Assembly (NCBI GenBank): GCA_001048675.1
Contig: CCKK01000002.1
Location: 62,001-126,000, forward strand
DNA from: Vibrio diabolicus
GTDB taxonomy: Bacteria > Pseudomonadota > Gammaproteobacteria > Enterobacterales > Vibrionaceae
DNA: 64,000 bases
Direction: 5' to 3'
Made by a program: the position numbers and the translations under genes. Under the pieces are notes generated by a model. It was not told the DNA's origin, did no database searches, and saw nothing but the letters and a program-made list of their open reading frames with translations. Of this stretch, positions 61,981 to 64,000 are shown in pieces (within the stretch, counting starts at the first letter, position 1; each line of letters begins with the position of its first letter).

Positions 61981-62823
61981 ATGAAGTTAGACAATGTGGT
62001 CATCGTTTTAGGTAAACGCCTCGTCAATGGCAGATTGACCGTTGAGGGGGTAACAAGAGTCGAAGCGTTATCTAATGTGATTGCGTCATTGCCGACAGAG
62101 CGAACGGCGATTATTTTTTGTGGTGGATTAACGCAAGGTCAACGCATTTCTGAAGCAGATGCTATGTACAGTTATTTTAAATCTCTAAATGCGGCTGCTG
62201 TGCATCCGTTCCCTGAACATCAAGTACTTTTAGAAAATCGATCTTTGAATACGTTTCAGAACATGCGTTACGCTTCTCGCGTTTTGTGTGATAGTGGTTT
62301 GTTCCAGTTATGGTCAGCGCGTTCGGTTGAGGTCACCTTGTTGTCGAATGACTACCACCTTGAGCGAATCATAGAAATCCAAACCTTGATGGATGAGCAG
62401 GGATTATTACGAGTACTAAAATCTGAGTGCGCCTCCATGGGCGTTACTCTCAACTTACCATTGGATATCAACAAACATATCAGCGTACCATACCCACATA
62501 AAGGGCCTGTGGCGGCGGCATTTTTATTACTGGATGAACTCACGACTTACCGAGTTTATTTAGAAGGGGTCAAGCAGGGAGCATTTTTACGAGACTTATC
62601 GGTTGTCCGAAAGAAGCCGCTTATGATCGCGAGACATGCCATTCAGAAATTGCTCGCTTTACCACTCGATAAAGATAGTTTGCAACAGATTGAAGACATG
62701 AAAAAGGCCATCGAAATGACGGCCTTGGATGAATCTGTAGGAGCTGCGGAACAAGCGTTAAGGATCGTTCATCCGATATTAACTGCATTGAACCGCCGCT
62801 TGGATCCTGAGTCTATTCATTGA
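61981..62823 (+). CDS. YdcF/DUF218-family protein
   Basis: 280 residues with the DUF218 core: VVIVLGKRLVNGRLTVEGVTRVEAL (GxGR-like start), IIFCGGLTQG, RSLNTFQNMRYASRVLCD and VTLLSNDYHLERI. The family (YdcF, ElyC, SanA) binds nucleotide-like cofactors or acts on lipid-linked envelope precursors; this member has a long C-terminal extension of about 100 residues. No signal peptide is seen. The end overlaps the convergent membrane gene by 11 bp. Confidence 0.85.
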   Translation: MKLDNVVIVLGKRLVNGRLTVEGVTRVEALSNVIASLPTERTAIIFCGGLTQGQRISEADAMYSYFKSLNAAAVHPFPEHQVLLENRSLNTFQNMRYASRVLCDSGLFQLWSARSVEVTLLSNDYHLERIIEIQTLMDEQGLLRVLKSECASMGVTLNLPLDINKHISVPYPHKGPVAAAFLLLDELTTYRVYLEGVKQGAFLRDLSVVRKKPLMIARHAIQKLLALPLDKDSLQQIEDMKKAIEMTALDESVGAAEQALRIVHPILTALNRRLDPESIH

Positions 62824-63469
62824 GTTCGCGTTTTGTGCGGACTGCGCTCAATGCGATCAAACAGTAGCAAAGGAGTTCCATGCCTTCTTCCGAAATATTT
62901 TTAACATCACGGATGTAGTTTTCGTCCATCACTTGTTGCCAAAAACTGCCCATGCCATACAAGCGAGAGAAGACCAACAATAGCATCACGGCACCAATTA
63001 ACAGTTTCATGTGGGGCACCGTTAAGATGGTCGCCATTTCGTTCATGGTACCTTTACCACCTTGGTAAGCTTTGGCGCAAGCCAGTGCGGTTACAGCGAG
63101 CGCAGGGAAAACCCAAGAACCATGACGAATCATGTCTGTCCAATAGTCTGTTTCACGAATAATGAGCACCGCGAAAAAGCCGGCAATCAAAATGGCCGCA
63201 TGCTTTAGCTGAGGCTGTTGTTTAGATAGGCTAAAAAATGACCATGATGCAATCGCGAGCATCACAAGCTGGAGTGTTTCTGTTATGGAAAGCTCACCAA
63301 GGCTTGAACCCAACACGACATAATCAAGGCGAAGACTGAGGTTAACGAGAATACTGATAGCGACAATCATCAATGCGCTTAAACTCGATTTATAAATGAT
63401 GCGCTTTGACTCTTCAGTAACAACGTTGCTTGGGGCTGACTCGGCTTCTTTTACTATTTGTGTTTTCAT
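62813..63469 (-). CDS. Polytopic membrane protein of unknown function
   Basis: About 218 residues with five or six hydrophobic segments (ALMIVAISILVNLSLRL, LQLVMLAIASWSFFSL, AAILIAGFFAVLII, WVFPALAVTALACA, LLIGAVMLLLVFSRLYG, MELLCYCLIALSA). I do not recognise the family. ATG at 63469 is preferred to GTG at 63478 because AGGTGAG lies just upstream of it. Convergent overlap with the YdcF-type gene. Confidence 0.75.
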   Translation of the reverse strand: MKTQIVKEAESAPSNVVTEESKRIIYKSSLSALMIVAISILVNLSLRLDYVVLGSSLGELSITETLQLVMLAIASWSFFSLSKQQPQLKHAAILIAGFFAVLIIRETDYWTDMIRHGSWVFPALAVTALACAKAYQGGKGTMNEMATILTVPHMKLLIGAVMLLLVFSRLYGMGSFWQQVMDENYIRDVKNISEEGMELLCYCLIALSAVRTKRELNE

Positions 63470-63653
63470 CTTGCTCACCTGTTCCAGAAAATGTGGAAGA
63501 AATGTGAATTAGTGTGATCTGTGTTTGTGATTTTATTGTCCAAGTGGAAAGTTATGTCAGAGAAATGTCAAGAATAGAACACTGTTCGATATAGTATCGA
63601 TGTGCGGTAAAGTCAGAGGTATGTAAAAATGAAGTGAGAAAGTTTTGATAAAT

Positions 63654-63684
63654 CAAATAAAAAAGGAGCCTAAAGGCTCCTAAG
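63654..63684 (-). terminator. Rho-independent terminator of the DUF333 gene
   Basis: On the minus strand AGGAGCC / GGCTCCT around TTTA, followed by TTTTTTATTT. Confidence 0.85.
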
Positions 63685-63719
63685 TGATAGAGGGAATCTG
63701 ACGTGTCGACAAAAAAAAT

Positions 63720-63986
63720 TTAGTAGTCGCCACTCTCACTTTCTTTATGATTGTCGCGATAGTATTCCCATTGCTCGACACGATTATCGTCAGACAGCAC
63801 GCAGTAAGTCACACGTTCGCCATTTTCCGAAACGGTATCCAACTCACCACCTTGCTGAACACAGTAAACGGCTGCAGGATTTGCGACGGAGGTATACTCA
63901 GTCGAGCGAGTGGCACCTTCGTAAGTTGAACAACCAGCCAGTACCAACGTTGCAGCCATAGCCATCATTAAATTTGTCTTTTTCAT
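63720..63986 (-). CDS. DUF333-family outer-membrane lipoprotein
   Basis: 88 residues with a lipoprotein signal (TLVLAGCS, Cys19 lipidated). The mature part has SVANPAAVYCVQQGGELDTV ... GERVTYCVLSDDNRVEQWEYYR, the DUF333 signature with a conserved Cys pair. DUF333 proteins are small envelope lipoproteins of unknown role, sometimes annotated as haemolysins on weak grounds. Its promoter lies at the right edge of the window. Confidence 0.88.
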   Translation of the reverse strand: MKKTNLMMAMAATLVLAGCSTYEGATRSTEYTSVANPAAVYCVQQGGELDTVSENGERVTYCVLSDDNRVEQWEYYRDNHKESESGDY

Positions 63987-64000
63987 TCTTTATCTCCGCA

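Noticed and set aside
1..64000. Search for IS elements, integrases, prophage or CRISPR genes
   Set aside because: No transposase, integrase, phage structural or Cas reading frames were seen in the window.

Overview
The window looks like chromosomal DNA of a Vibrio of the Harveyi clade (V. parahaemolyticus / V. alginolyticus / V. diabolicus type), probably from the smaller chromosome. The evidence is a thermolabile haemolysin (tlh) nearly identical to the V. parahaemolyticus protein as I remember it, with fadL- and subtilase-type neighbours, a Qrr quorum-sensing small RNA, a tnaA end, a Vibrio-type 2-aminoethylphosphonate cluster and several Vibrio-restricted DUF families. I see no phage, integron, IS element or CRISPR array. 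It is ordinary chromosome with some accessory cassettes.

Layout. 1-5100: end of tryptophanase, a small conserved gene, tRNA-Leu(GAG), a CNT nucleoside transporter behind a long leader, a secreted DUF3541-like protein and an AlkB-like dioxygenase. 5200-10400: two diguanylate cyclases flank a complete sigma-54-dependent qrr gene, a large XRE/DUF3612-like regulator and a divergent gene of unknown function; the regulator/gene interval holds three 14-bp-phased repeats. 10776-16400: a light and oxidative-damage group (cryptochrome DASH, FeS-type photolyase, SDR, DUF2256 mini-protein, secreted MsrAB, OsmC-like protein). 17400-23450: an AT-rich 1-kb regulatory region, an outer-membrane barrel and a 1372-residue metzincin-like lipoprotein. 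23500-30650: regulators, YjjG, a NUDIX enzyme, then periplasmic proteins (DUF2541, YtfJ, alpha-carbonic anhydrase) and a FadL porin. 31360-35470: tlh (frameshifted), a subtilase and a free-standing propeptide-like protein. 35600-38940: an ascorbate-type PTS and its LacI-family regulator with nested operators. 39016-47585: complete 2-aminoethylphosphonate uptake and breakdown (phnX-pbfA-phnW divergent from phnS-phnT-phnU-phnR) with three matching GntR-type operators. 47700-64000: an EamA transporter, envelope proteins, an aminophosphonate-oxidase-like flavoprotein, an M14 peptidase, OmpA, regulators, an odd POT transporter, L-serine dehydratase (frameshifted) and small envelope genes.

How the parts work together. 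The phn block is a self-contained pathway: ABC import of 2-aminoethylphosphonate, transamination (PhnW), ammonia-lyase bypass for the 1-hydroxy derivative (PbfA) and hydrolysis of phosphonoacetaldehyde (PhnX), with PhnR as the likely repressor. tlh, fadL and the subtilase form a secreted lipid and protein degradation group, and a LuxR/HapR-like site upstream of fadL would tie it to the quorum circuit that also uses Qrr.

Three genes (a diguanylate cyclase, tlh and sdaA) carry +1 or +2 insertions in A/T runs, and each reads as full length when the extra bases are removed. The common pattern suggests assembly or sequencing errors at least as strongly as real gene decay. All product names come from reading translated sequence against remembered families; no database search was run.
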